Positions 31,741 to 40,035 of a stretch of DNA of 64,000 nucleotides are shown here, piece by piece. The notes under the pieces were generated by a model, which worked only from the letters and a program-made list of their open reading frames with translations, was not told where the DNA came from and did no database searches. Every line of letters begins with the position of its first letter. The stretch's first letter is position 1. Source of the stretch: Phenylobacterium hankyongense (GTDB lineage: Bacteria > Pseudomonadota > Alphaproteobacteria > Caulobacterales > Caulobacteraceae); NCBI RefSeq assembly GCF_003254505.1, contig NZ_QFYP01000001.1:3456001-3520000 (forward strand), in the 5' to 3' direction. The translations under genes were made by a program, and so were the position numbers.

Positions 31741-32163
31741 GTGGAACTCCACGTCGAGCATGTCATTCACGCCGCGCCTGCCGAGGTCGCCCGGATAATG
31801 TTCGATCCTGAGCTTGAGGCCCAATGGGTCGGGAAAGCCGGGAACGCGGAGAAGCTGACCGACGGCCCGATCTCCGTCGGCTCTCGCGTCCGTCACCCGG
31901 CCGGCCTGCTGGGCATGCGGGCCCCGTTTGTGACGGAGGTCACGGAGCTGGAACCCGATCGCCGCCTTGTGATGGAGATCGTGGAGGGATCCGAGAGCGG
32001 CGTCGTCGTGTACCAGGTCGCTCCGACCGCAGGCGGTTCCGTTGTGACCGTCCACGTGCGGAACAAGCCGAAGCTCCCGATTCCCCAGGCGCCCTGGGCT
32101 CGCAGACACCACGTCGAAGAGAACCTGCACCGCCTGGCCACCCTTGTGGCGCGGCTGCACTAA
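31741..32163 (+). CDS. SRPBCC (START/Bet v1-like) family protein
   Basis: A 140-residue helix-grip protein (VELHVEHVIHAAPAEVARIMFDPEL ... GSRVRH ... TEVTELEPDRRLVMEI) of the polyketide cyclase/SRPBCC superfamily, which binds hydrophobic ligands. No specific role can be given. GTG 31741 is the start because AGGAG sits 9-13 bases upstream; an earlier in-frame GTG at 31717 has no such signal. Located alone between a receptor gene and a dehydrogenase gene. Confidence 0.8.
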   Translation: MELHVEHVIHAAPAEVARIMFDPELEAQWVGKAGNAEKLTDGPISVGSRVRHPAGLLGMRAPFVTEVTELEPDRRLVMEIVEGSESGVVVYQVAPTAGGSVVTVHVRNKPKLPIPQAPWARRHHVEENLHRLATLVARLH

Positions 32164-32378
32164 CGCGGCGAGACGGAGCCTCGGGGGGGCAGTCGATCTT
32201 GCGCCCCCTGACCGCGATCCTGCGCGACCAGCCTCGGTCTGAATCGGGCTGCACGACAAATTCGGCGAGCCGGTCTGCGGCGCGACGCTGTCAAGGTCTG
32301 ACGTTTTGCCTCTGAGCGCACATCTGCAGCCTGTTCGTCCCCCGACGGACGCTCCCCAAACTTGCCTGGACCTTTCTG

Positions 32379-33446
32379 ATGCACGCCCACGCCTATGCCG
32401 CGCAAAGCGGCGCCACGCCGCTCGCCCCCTTCAGCTTCGAACGCCGCGACCCCGGCCCCAACGACGTCGCGATCGACATCCTGTTCTGCGGCGTCTGCCA
32501 CTCCGACCTGCACACCGCCCGCGGCGAATGGCAGGGGGTCATGTTTCCCTCCGTGCCGGGCCACGAGATCATCGGCCGGGTCTCCGCCGTCGGCGCCCAG
32601 GTTTCGAAGTTCAAGGAAGGCGACCTCGTCGGGGTCGGCTGCATGGTCGACAGCTGCCAGCACTGCGACCCCTGCAAGCGGGGGCTCGAGCAGTACTGCG
32701 AAGTCGGGATGACCGGCACCTACAACGGCCCCGAGCAAGGGACCGGCGCCAACACCTACGGCGGCTACTCCGACAAGATCACCGTGCGGCAGGAGTTCGT
32801 CCTGCGCCTCCCCGACGGCCTGGACCCGGCCGCCGCCGCGCCGCTGCTCTGCGCCGGCATCACCACCTATTCGCCGCTCAGGCACTGGAACGCCGGGCCC
32901 GGCAAGAAGGTCGGGGTCGTCGGCCTGGGCGGCCTCGGCCACATGGCCGTCAAGCTGGCCCACGCCATGGGCGCGGAGGTGACGCTCTTCACAACCTCGC
33001 CGGGCAAGGAAGATGACGCCCGCCGACTGGGCGCCAGCCACGTGGTGCTGTCGCGGGACCCCGAGGCGATGGCCGCCCAGGCCCGCACCTTCGATCTGAT
33101 CATCAACACCGTCGCCGTTCCCATGGACCTCGACCCTTACATCGCCGCCCTGGCGCTGGACGGGACCATGGTGCTGGTGGGCGCGCCGCCTGAAGCGCAC
33201 AAGAGCCCGTCGGTCTTCCCGCTCCTGATGGCGCGGCGCTCCATCGCCGGCTCCGGCATCGGCGGCATCCCGGAAACCCAGGAGATGCTGGACTTCTGCG
33301 CCGCCCACGGCGTCGTCTCCGACATCGAGATCATCCCGATGCAGGACATCGAGGCCGCCTACGCCCGCATGCTGAAGAGCGATGTGAAGTACCGCTTCGT
33401 CATCGACATGCAGTCCCTGAAGGACGAGGCGGCCAGGGCCGCCTGA
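32379..33446 (+). CDS. Zinc-dependent NAD(P) alcohol dehydrogenase (YahK/cinnamyl alcohol dehydrogenase type)
   Basis: A 355-residue medium-chain dehydrogenase. The catalytic zinc site is formed by CGVCHSDLH (about residues 38-46) and GHE, the structural zinc by the four cysteines of CQHCDPCKRGLEQYC (C-x2-C-x2-C-x7-C), and the cofactor site by the Rossmann motif GLGGLGHMA (about 188). The group reduces aldehydes with NADPH over a broad range. Monocistronic by context. The physiological substrate is not predictable. Confidence 0.92.
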   Translation: MHAHAYAAQSGATPLAPFSFERRDPGPNDVAIDILFCGVCHSDLHTARGEWQGVMFPSVPGHEIIGRVSAVGAQVSKFKEGDLVGVGCMVDSCQHCDPCKRGLEQYCEVGMTGTYNGPEQGTGANTYGGYSDKITVRQEFVLRLPDGLDPAAAAPLLCAGITTYSPLRHWNAGPGKKVGVVGLGGLGHMAVKLAHAMGAEVTLFTTSPGKEDDARRLGASHVVLSRDPEAMAAQARTFDLIINTVAVPMDLDPYIAALALDGTMVLVGAPPEAHKSPSVFPLLMARRSIAGSGIGGIPETQEMLDFCAAHGVVSDIEIIPMQDIEAAYARMLKSDVKYRFVIDMQSLKDEAARAA

Positions 33447-33609
33447 CGCCGGCCACCCCGGCTCCGGCGCGGCCCAACCCGCCCGCCGGAGTCCGGGGAC
33501 CTCTCGTCGCCGGAACTAGCCCATCGCTCGCATCTCACCGACCTAAAGCGGCCGGTGAACATCGTTCCGCGACCACGGAACTTTAACTTGCTGATATCAT
33601 TATCAAATC

Positions 33610-33684
33610 TGGTAGGCCGGGTGAGGTTCGAACTCACGACCATTCGATTAAAAGTCGAATGCTCTACCACTGAGCTACCGGCCC
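33610..33684 (-). tRNA. tRNA-Lys (anticodon TTT)
   Basis: Read on the minus strand, GGGCCGG pairs with CCGGCCT in the acceptor stem (a G-U at pair 1-72), followed by discriminator A and an encoded CCA. D arm AGCTCAGTGGTAGAGC, anticodon loop CTTTTAA within the TTCGA/TCGAA stem (anticodon TTT), and T arm with GTTCGAACC are all regular. Length 75 including CCA. No integrase or att-like repeat is adjacent. Confidence 0.96.
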
Positions 33685-33806
33685 ACGACGCACAGGGTCC
33701 TTCGGACGCCCCGGCGAAGCGGCGCGGACCTTAGGCGCCAGCCCCTGTCCGCGCAAGGGCGGCGCGGCCTTAAACAGCGGCGAACGGTCGGCTAGAATTG
33801 GCCGCG

Positions 33807-34403
33807 ATGCGCCGAATCTCCCTCGCCTGCCTTCTCGCCGCCGCGCTCGCGGGCGCCGGCTGCGCCGCCACGCCGCCGCCTAACGGCTCCCAGCGCGTGC
33901 AGACCACCTCGGCCGCCAACCGCGAGGACATCAAGGGCGCGGTGTCGGCGCCGCTGCGCGATCTCAACGTCCGGCGCACCTGGATCCCGGAGGTGCTGCT
34001 GCAGGCCATGGCCGACCCCTACGGGCGACCGTCGAAGAAGCTCAAATGCACGGAGCTCGCCGCCCTGCTCAAGCCGCTGAACGACGCCCTGGGCGCCGAT
34101 CTCGACGAGCCATCGGTGGACGAGGACGACCTGTTGCAGAAGGGCCGGACGACCGCGCTGGGCGCGGTGGCCGGCGTCGCCTCCGACGCCATCCCGTTCC
34201 GCGGCTGGGTGCGTAAGCTGTCGGGCGCGGAGCGGCACGATCGCCTGGTGCAGGCGGCGATCACCGCCGGCGGCGTGCGCCGCGCCTACCTCAAGGGCCT
34301 CGGCGAGGCGCATGGCTGCAGCCCGCCGGCGACGCCCTCGCACGTGCTGGCCGGCGCCCCGGTCGTCACCCAGGACATGAAGCCCCGCTATCCGATCCGT
34401 TGA
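33807..34403 (+). CDS. Hypothetical exported protein, possible lipoprotein
   Basis: A 198-residue protein with a hydrophobic N-terminus ([21 protein letters not shown]) that ends in a cysteine; the residue at -3 is Gly, so the lipobox is imperfect and lipidation is uncertain. The mature part has a charged N-terminal region, [16 protein letters not shown] and a Gly/Ala-rich segment ([24 protein letters not shown]) that could be a short membrane-interacting helix. No family recognised. The start is ATG 33807 rather than TTG 33798. Its last 16 bases overlap the end of tgt on the other strand. Confidence 0.75.
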   Translation: MRRISLACLLAAALAGAGCAATPPPNGSQRVQTTSAANREDIKGAVSAPLRDLNVRRTWIPEVLLQAMADPYGRPSKKLKCTELAALLKPLNDALGADLDEPSVDEDDLLQKGRTTALGAVAGVASDAIPFRGWVRKLSGAERHDRLVQAAITAGGVRRAYLKGLGEAHGCSPPATPSHVLAGAPVVTQDMKPRYPIR

Positions 34404-35503
34404 CGCGCCTTGAACTCGCGGCGGAAGGCGTCCAGCCGGCCTTCGGCGATGGCGGCGCGCAGCTGGACCATCAGGGTCTGGAAGAAGCCGATGTTGTGCC
34501 AGGAGAGCAGCACCTGGCCGAGGATCTCCTCGGACTTCACCAGGTGGTGCAGGTAGGCCTTGGAGTAGTCGCGGCTGGCCGGCACGTCGCTCGTGGGATC
34601 GAGGGGCTCGTCGTCGTCGGCGAACCGGGCGTTCTTCAGGTTCACCGAGCCCTCCCAAGTCCAGGCCTGGCCGTGGCGCCCGGACCGCGTCGGCAGCACG
34701 CAGTCGAACATGTCCACGCCGCGCGCCACCGCCTCGACCAGGTCGATGGGCTTGCCGACGCCCATCAGGTAGCGCGGCCGGTCGGCCGGCAGCATGGCCG
34801 GTGCGTACTCCAGCACCTCGACCATGCCCTCATGCCCCTCACCCACCGCCAGCCCGCCGATGGCGTAGCCGTCGAAGCCGATCTCGATCAGCCGGTCGGC
34901 GGATTCGCGCCGCAGAGCCTCGAAGGTGGAGCCTTGCTGGATGCCGAACAGCGCTTGCGTATCGCGTTCGCCGAACGCGTTCTTACAGCGTTGCGCCCAC
35001 CGCGCCGACAGCCGCATGGCCTCGGCCGCCCGCGCCTCCTCGGCCGGCCAGGCGACGCATTCGTCGAGCTGCATGACGATGTCGGAGCCCAGCAGGTCGG
35101 CCTGGATCTCGATCGACCGCTCGGGGCTGAGCACGTGCCTGGAGCCGTCCAGGTGGCTCTGGAAGGTGACGGCGTCCTCCTTCACCTTGGAGATCTTCGA
35201 CAGCGACATCACCTGGAAGCCGCCGGAATCGGTGAGGATCGGCTTCTCCCAGCGCATGAACCGGTGCAGCCCGCCCAGCCGCGCCACCCGCTCGGCGGTC
35301 GGCCGCAGCATCAGGTGGTAGGTGTTGCCCAGGATGATGTCGGCGCCGCTCTGCGCGACCTGGTCCACGGTCAGCGCCTTGACGGTGGCGGCGGTGCCCA
35401 CGGGCATGAAGGCCGGCGTGCGGATGTCGCCACGGGAGGTCGAGAGCACGCCGGTGCGGGCCTCGCCGTCGGTGGCGGCGATGGTGAACGGGAACCCGGC
35501 CAT
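34388..35503 (-). CDS. tgt: tRNA-guanine transglycosylase (queuine/preQ1 insertion)
   Basis: A 371-residue TIM-barrel enzyme that exchanges guanine 34 for preQ1 in tRNAs with GUN anticodons. Catalytic motifs are intact: [11 protein letters not shown], the nucleophile Asp in [14 protein letters not shown] and LMGVGKP. The zinc-subdomain, however, reads [14 protein letters not shown] where E. coli has LDPECDCYTCRNYS, so all three cysteine ligands are replaced (Ser, Val, Ser) although the His of SWHNI remains. Its start overlaps the queA stop by one base (TGATG reading), so the two queuosine genes are coupled. Confidence 0.96.
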   Translation of the reverse strand: MAGFPFTIAATDGEARTGVLSTSRGDIRTPAFMPVGTAATVKALTVDQVAQSGADIILGNTYHLMLRPTAERVARLGGLHRFMRWEKPILTDSGGFQVMSLSKISKVKEDAVTFQSHLDGSRHVLSPERSIEIQADLLGSDIVMQLDECVAWPAEEARAAEAMRLSARWAQRCKNAFGERDTQALFGIQQGSTFEALRRESADRLIEIGFDGYAIGGLAVGEGHEGMVEVLEYAPAMLPADRPRYLMGVGKPIDLVEAVARGVDMFDCVLPTRSGRHGQAWTWEGSVNLKNARFADDDEPLDPTSDVPASRDYSKAYLHHLVKSEEILGQVLLSWHNIGFFQTLMVQLRAAIAEGRLDAFRREFKARQRIG

Positions 35504-36579
35504 CAGGCGGCCCTCCAGAGCAGGCTGCCGTCACCGTAGGAATAGAACCGGTAGCCGGTGGCGATGGCGTGGGCGTAGGCCGCGCGCATGGTCTCCAGCC
35601 CAGCGAAGGCCGAGACCAGCATGAACAGCGTCGACTTCGGCAGGTGGAAGTTGGTGACCAGTCCGTCGGCGGCGCGGAAGCGGTAACCGGGGGTGATGAA
35701 GATGGCGGTCTCGTCCATGAACGGGCGGACCACGCCGTCCTCGCCGGTGGCCGACTCCAGCAGCCGCAGCGAGGTGGTGCCGACGCAGACGATCCGCCCG
35801 CCGGCCCGGCGCACGGCGTTCAGCCGCTCGGCGGTGGCGGCGTCGACCTCGCCCCACTCGGCGTGCATCCGGTGCTCGGCCAGGTTCTCGGTCTTCACCG
35901 GCAGGAAGGTGCCGGCCCCCACGTGCAGGGTGACGAAGGCGGTCTCCACGCCAGCCTCGGCGAGGCGGGCGAACAGCTCAGGCGTGAAGTGCAGGCCGGC
36001 GGTGGGCGCGGCGACCGAGCCGTCCTCCTCGGCATAGACGGTCTGGTAGTCGGTGCGGTCCTGGGCGTCCTCGCCCCGCTTGGCGGCGATATAGGGCGGC
36101 AACGGCATGGCGCCGCGCTCGGCGATGGCCGCGTCGAGGTCCGGCCCCGAGAGGTCGAAGGCCAGCGTCACCTCGCCGCCCTCGCCCTTCGCCTTCACCG
36201 TGGCGTCCAGCGCGCCCAGCAGGCAGGCGCGGTCGTCGGTCTCGCCGAACGACACCCGGTCGCCCACCGCCAGCCGTTTGCCCGGCCGCATGAACGCCGT
36301 CCAGGCGTGGGGCGACAGGCGCTTATGCAGGGTGGCCTCGACCCGCATGCTGGTCGCCTCGCGCCTGCGCACGCCCTTCAGCCGCGCGGGAATCACCCGG
36401 GTGTCGTTGAGCACCAGGATGTCGCCGGCCCGCAGCAGGCCCGGCAGGTCGCGCACCTGCAGGTCACGGAGCGCCTGCCCCGGCTCGACCACCAGCAGGC
36501 GCGCGGAATCCCGCGGGCTCGCGGGCCGCAGGGCGATGCGGTCCTCAGGAAGATCGAAGTCGAAATCGGCAAGCTGCAT
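35503..36579 (-). CDS. queA: S-adenosylmethionine:tRNA ribosyltransferase-isomerase
   Basis: A 358-residue enzyme that transfers the ribosyl group of SAM to preQ1-tRNA, forming epoxyqueuosine. Family landmarks: [14 protein letters not shown] at the N-terminus, [33 protein letters not shown] and [17 protein letters not shown] 36579 starts the recognised protein; the open frame continues upstream without homology. First gene of the queA-tgt pair; a 66-base divergent gap separates it from the EEP-family gene. Confidence 0.97.
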   Translation of the reverse strand: MQLADFDFDLPEDRIALRPASPRDSARLLVVEPGQALRDLQVRDLPGLLRAGDILVLNDTRVIPARLKGVRRREATSMRVEATLHKRLSPHAWTAFMRPGKRLAVGDRVSFGETDDRACLLGALDATVKAKGEGGEVTLAFDLSGPDLDAAIAERGAMPLPPYIAAKRGEDAQDRTDYQTVYAEEDGSVAAPTAGLHFTPELFARLAEAGVETAFVTLHVGAGTFLPVKTENLAEHRMHAEWGEVDAATAERLNAVRRAGGRIVCVGTTSLRLLESATGEDGVVRPFMDETAIFITPGYRFRAADGLVTNFHLPKSTLFMLVSAFAGLETMRAAYAHAIATGYRFYSYGDGSLLWRAA

Positions 36580-36645
36580 GAAGGGCGGGTCAAGGCCATG
36601 CGAGGGCCTGCACGTCAAGCGCGCGACCGTGATAGAGCCCTTTCG

Positions 36646-37611
36646 ATGCGCTTCCTGCGAGTCGTGTTCACGGCGATCCTGGCCACGTTCCTGCTCGGGT
36701 TGGGCGCCGTCTGCGCGGCCGCGGCGGTGGCGGCGCAATGGGGCCGGACCAGCCTCGCCTTCGACGTCCTCACCCATTTCGCGCCGTTCTGGCTGGCCGG
36801 GGCCCTGGTGGCGACGCTCGCCGGCCTGGCGCTGCGCGGACCGGTCCGCGTGGCGATCGTCGGCCTGGGGCTGGTCGGGACGTTCGCCGCCGGCGCCCTG
36901 ATCGCACCGGAACTGGTCCGCCACACCGGGCCTCACGCCGCGCCCGGGGCTCCGGGCCAGCTGAAGATCGTCCAGTTCAACGCCTGGCATAACAACGCCG
37001 ACCTCGAGCGCACCATCGACTGGCTGGCCCGCGAGGCGCCCGACATCGTGGTGATCGAGGAGACGACCCCGGCGATCCGGGCGCTGATCGCCGCGAAGAC
37101 CAACTGGTACGTCACCTGCCCGAAGTGCGAGGTGATGATCCTGTCGCGCCGGCCGCCGGTGGCCGACGGCGTGGCCTTCCTGGGCCACCGGTCCGGACCG
37201 CTGTCGCGCGCCACTTTCCGCGACGCCCGGGGCGAGTTCACCGTCCTGGGCGTCCACAACGCCTGGCCGACCGATCCCGACCAGCCGATGCAGGAACGCA
37301 GGCTGGCCGCAGCCGTGGCGAGGTTTCCGCGCGAGCGGACCATCGTCACCGGCGATTTCAACTCGACGCCCTGGTCGTTCTCCCGCCGGCGCTGGGACCG
37401 CGCGCTGGGCTTGGTCCGCCGGGAGCGGGCGCTCTTCTCCTGGCCGGCGGTGCAGTACAAGCGGCTGCGGTGGACCGGCTTTCCCTACCTGGCGATCGAC
37501 CACGTCTACGCCGGGTCCGGCTGGGCGACCGTGAGCGTCAGGCGCGGCCCGAAGCTGGGCTCGGACCACTATCCGGTGGTCGTCATCCTGGCGCCTGTCG
37601 CGCCGCGCTGA
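36646..37611 (+). CDS. Endonuclease/exonuclease/phosphatase (EEP) family membrane protein
   Basis: A 321-residue protein with two or three N-terminal membrane helices ([56 protein letters not shown]) and a C-terminal EEP domain with the metal and catalytic landmarks [38 protein letters not shown] and GSDHYPV. The domain probably faces the periplasm; substrate may be a phospholipid or nucleic acid. It lies alone on the plus strand among minus-strand genes and its 3' end overlaps the next gene by 29 bases. Confidence 0.88.
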   Translation: MRFLRVVFTAILATFLLGLGAVCAAAAVAAQWGRTSLAFDVLTHFAPFWLAGALVATLAGLALRGPVRVAIVGLGLVGTFAAGALIAPELVRHTGPHAAPGAPGQLKIVQFNAWHNNADLERTIDWLAREAPDIVVIEETTPAIRALIAAKTNWYVTCPKCEVMILSRRPPVADGVAFLGHRSGPLSRATFRDARGEFTVLGVHNAWPTDPDQPMQERRLAAAVARFPRERTIVTGDFNSTPWSFSRRRWDRALGLVRRERALFSWPAVQYKRLRWTGFPYLAIDHVYAGSGWATVSVRRGPKLGSDHYPVVVILAPVAPR

Positions 37612-38044
37612 GCGCCGCCTCGAGTTTCTCCCGCTGGACGGTGTGGTCGGCGTCGAGCGCCTCGGCCTTGCGCTCGAGCGTCGCGCGCTCCGCCTCCAGC
37701 TTCGCGCGGGCCTGCGAATGCGCGGCGTCGAGGGCGGCGAGCTTGGTTTCCAGGTCCGCCACCTTCCTGAGCGCAGCCTTCGACGGCCCGGCCGGCCTGG
37801 CGGCCTTCGGCGGCTTCAGCTTGGCAAGATCGGCGCGCGTGCCGGCCGGCCGGCGCAGCACCTCGCCGGGCTCGGCGGTGGCCGCCTTCACCAGCGCCGG
37901 ATCGTCGGTCTCGTGCGCCAGGCCTTCCTTGAAGATGTCCTGGCGCACGCCCCAGGCCGCCAGGGCCTTGGCCCTGGAGCTGGTCGCGATGACGTAGTCG
38001 GTGAGCCCGTCCGAGGTGACGAAGACCTTCAGGCGCGGCGCCAT
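37583..38044 (-). CDS. Hypothetical protein with C-terminal coiled coil
   Basis: A 153-residue protein. The first 60 residues ([37 protein letters not shown]) look like a small compact domain, followed by a Pro/Lys linker and a coiled coil ([21 protein letters not shown] and onward). No function known to me. It starts 5 bases after the cyclophilin gene stop, so it belongs to the coaD-cyclophilin operon. Confidence 0.75.
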   Translation of the reverse strand: MAPRLKVFVTSDGLTDYVIATSSRAKALAAWGVRQDIFKEGLAHETDDPALVKAATAEPGEVLRRPAGTRADLAKLKPPKAARPAGPSKAALRKVADLETKLAALDAAHSQARAKLEAERATLERKAEALDADHTVQREKLEAALSAARQAPG

Positions 38045-38049
38045 GGCCG

Positions 38050-38520
38050 TCAGGCGTCCGCGGCGACCTTCATGGAGACGATCTTGCCGGGCGCGCGCGG
38101 CGGCTCGCCCTTGGGCAGGGCGTCGACGTTGTCCATGCCCTCGACCACCTCGCCCCAGACCGTGTACTGGCCGTCGAGGAAGGTGGCGTCGTCGAAGCAG
38201 ATGAAGAACTGACTGTTGGCCGAATTCGGGTTCTGGGTGCGGGCCATGGAGCAGACGCCGCGCACGTGCGGCTCGCGGCTGAACTCGGCCTTGAGGTTCG
38301 GCTTTTCCGAGCCGCCCGAGCCGGTGCCGCTGGGATCGCCGCCCTGGGCCATGAAGCCCGGGATCACGCGGTGGAAGACGACGCCGTCGTAGAAGCCTTC
38401 CCGCGCCAGCTCCTTGATGCGCTCCACGTGGCCGGGCGCCAGGTCGGGCCGCAGCTTGATGGTCACCGGACCGCTCTCGAGCGTCATGATCAGAGTGTTC
38501 TCGGCATCGTCGGCCATCAC
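38050..38520 (-). CDS. Cytoplasmic peptidyl-prolyl cis-trans isomerase (cyclophilin)
   Basis: A 156-residue cyclophilin with the active-site pattern FHRVIPGFMAQGGDPSGTGSGG and the downstream SMARTQNPNSANSQFFI. No signal peptide, so cytoplasmic. Assists proline isomerisation in folding proteins. Its start overlaps the stop of the upstream, exported cyclophilin by 4 bases (ATGA), so the two isomerases are coupled. Confidence 0.95.
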   Translation of the reverse strand: MMADDAENTLIMTLESGPVTIKLRPDLAPGHVERIKELAREGFYDGVVFHRVIPGFMAQGGDPSGTGSGGSEKPNLKAEFSREPHVRGVCSMARTQNPNSANSQFFICFDDATFLDGQYTVWGEVVEGMDNVDALPKGEPPRAPGKIVSMKVAADA

Positions 38521-39404
38521 TTCACCTCAGCAGGAATTGTCACGTCACAGGCCGAGAAGTCGGCCCCTTTTTGCGCCCGGGCCCGCTCGATGGCGGACTT
38601 GAACCAGGCGCTCTTGGTATCGACCACCCGGACCTTCGGCCGGTCCGCGGGAGGCAAATCGGCGAGCAGGCGCACGCGTTCCATCCGGTCCTGCGGATCA
38701 GCCACCGGCTCGCCCACCTTGATGGCCACGACCACGTCCTGGCCGGCGATCACCCGGCCCCAGGCCGTGTAGTTCTTTTCCAGGGACGGATAGGGCGCGC
38801 GCATCAGGAAGAACTGGCTGTTGCCGGAGTTCGGATCCTGGCCCCGCGCCATGCCGGCGACGCCCTGGCAGAACAGCCCCCAGGCGGCGACCTTCTGGTC
38901 CCGGGTCAGCGGCGCGAGCGCCATCGACTGGCTCATCACCGGCAGGGTCTTCACGAAGCCGATTTCCGCCACCGTCTGGTCCGCCGCCGTGGCGAACGGC
39001 AGGTCGGTCCCACGGCGGAAGACGAACTCGCCGGGCACGTTGGGCTTGGTCGAGCCGCCCTGCCCGTTGTTCTGCGGGTCGCCGGTCTGGTCCATGAAGT
39101 TCTCGACCACCCGGAAGAACCGCTGGCCGTCGAAGAAATTCTCGTGCGCCAGCTCGCGCATGCGCGCCACGGTCTGCGGCGCCGCCTCGGGGACCATCTC
39201 GACCAGCACACGGCCCTTGTTGGTGTCGATCACCAGGACGTCGCTCGGATCGGGCGTGCGCCAGTCGGCAGCGGAAGGTTGGCCGGGCGCCGCGGCGGCG
39301 GCCGGCGCGGCGGCGGGCGGAGCCTTGGGCTTGGGCTTGGGAGCGGCGACAGCGGTCGCGGCGACGGCCGCCAGGGCGGCGACGAGCATGGCAGTGCGAT
39401 TCAT
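38517..39404 (-). CDS. Periplasmic peptidyl-prolyl cis-trans isomerase (cyclophilin)
   Basis: A 295-residue cyclophilin with a signal peptide (MNRTAMLVAALAAVAATAVAA), then an Ala/Pro/Lys-rich linker and the isomerase domain with FFRVVENFMDQTGDPQNNG and GMARGQDPNSGNSQFFL. An insertion of about 50 residues inside the domain (TDLPFATAADQTVAEIGFV and onward) separates these motifs compared with the 156-residue paralogue. A C-terminal extension of about 60 residues follows. ATG 39404 is chosen because it begins the signal peptide. Upstream neighbour is coaD, 60 bases away. Confidence 0.93.
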   Translation of the reverse strand: MNRTAMLVAALAAVAATAVAAPKPKPKAPPAAAPAAAAAPGQPSAADWRTPDPSDVLVIDTNKGRVLVEMVPEAAPQTVARMRELAHENFFDGQRFFRVVENFMDQTGDPQNNGQGGSTKPNVPGEFVFRRGTDLPFATAADQTVAEIGFVKTLPVMSQSMALAPLTRDQKVAAWGLFCQGVAGMARGQDPNSGNSQFFLMRAPYPSLEKNYTAWGRVIAGQDVVVAIKVGEPVADPQDRMERVRLLADLPPADRPKVRVVDTKSAWFKSAIERARAQKGADFSACDVTIPAEVK

Positions 39405-39464
39405 GGGGTCACTCGTAATAGGCCGCGGCCTCGCGGACCAGCCCATCCGCACCGGCCGTGTGGC

Positions 39465-39959
39465 TCAAGCGCGGCCGACCTTCTGCAGCAGCCGTTCCTT
39501 GACGTGCGGGCTGACGAATTTCGCCACGTCCCCGCCCAGTTCCGCGATCTCCTTCACCAACTTCGAGGCGATCGCCTGGTGGCGCGGGTCGGCCATCAGG
39601 AAGACCGTCTCGATCTCGCGGTCGAGCTGCTGGTTCATGGCGGTCATCTGGAATTCGAATTCGAAGTCGGCCACGGCGCGCAGGCCGCGGACGATCACCG
39701 AGGCGCCGACCTCGCGGGCGAAGGCCATGGTCAGGCCCTCGAACGGCTGGACGACGATCTCCGCGCGGTTGCGCAGCGGCGCGGCCGCCTCCTCAACGAT
39801 CTCCACCCGCTCTTCCAGGCTGAACATCGGGCTCTTGCCGGTGTTGATGGCCACGCCCAGGACCAGCTTGTCCACCAGCTTCACGGCCCGCCCGATGATG
39901 TCGGTGTGCCCGTTGTGGATTGGGTCGAACGTGCCCGGATAGAGCCCGACGCGCATCAT
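39465..39959 (-). CDS. coaD: Phosphopantetheine adenylyltransferase
   Basis: A 164-residue nucleotidyltransferase that makes dephospho-CoA from 4'-phosphopantetheine and ATP. The HxGH motif is in YPGTFDPIHNGH at the N-terminus; RGLRAVADFEFEFQM and the late region ASKLVKEIAELGGDV are typical. Downstream of gyrA by 76 bases and upstream of the cyclophilin pair, an order common in Caulobacterales. Confidence 0.97.
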   Translation of the reverse strand: MMRVGLYPGTFDPIHNGHTDIIGRAVKLVDKLVLGVAINTGKSPMFSLEERVEIVEEAAAPLRNRAEIVVQPFEGLTMAFAREVGASVIVRGLRAVADFEFEFQMTAMNQQLDREIETVFLMADPRHQAIASKLVKEIAELGGDVAKFVSPHVKERLLQKVGRA

Positions 39960-40035
39960 GCGGCTTGATCCCCCAACTTACCCACCTCGGCTTTCGCTGC
40001 GGATCGGCGTTATGGCAAGCCCAATCTTGTCAGGC

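Noticed and set aside
33610..33684. Possible genomic-island attachment site at tRNA-Lys
   Set aside because: No integrase, no direct repeat of the tRNA 3' end and no change of composition nearby.
37583..37611. Frameshift or fusion between the EEP gene and the next gene
   Set aside because: They lie on opposite strands and simply overlap at their 3' ends by 29 bases.
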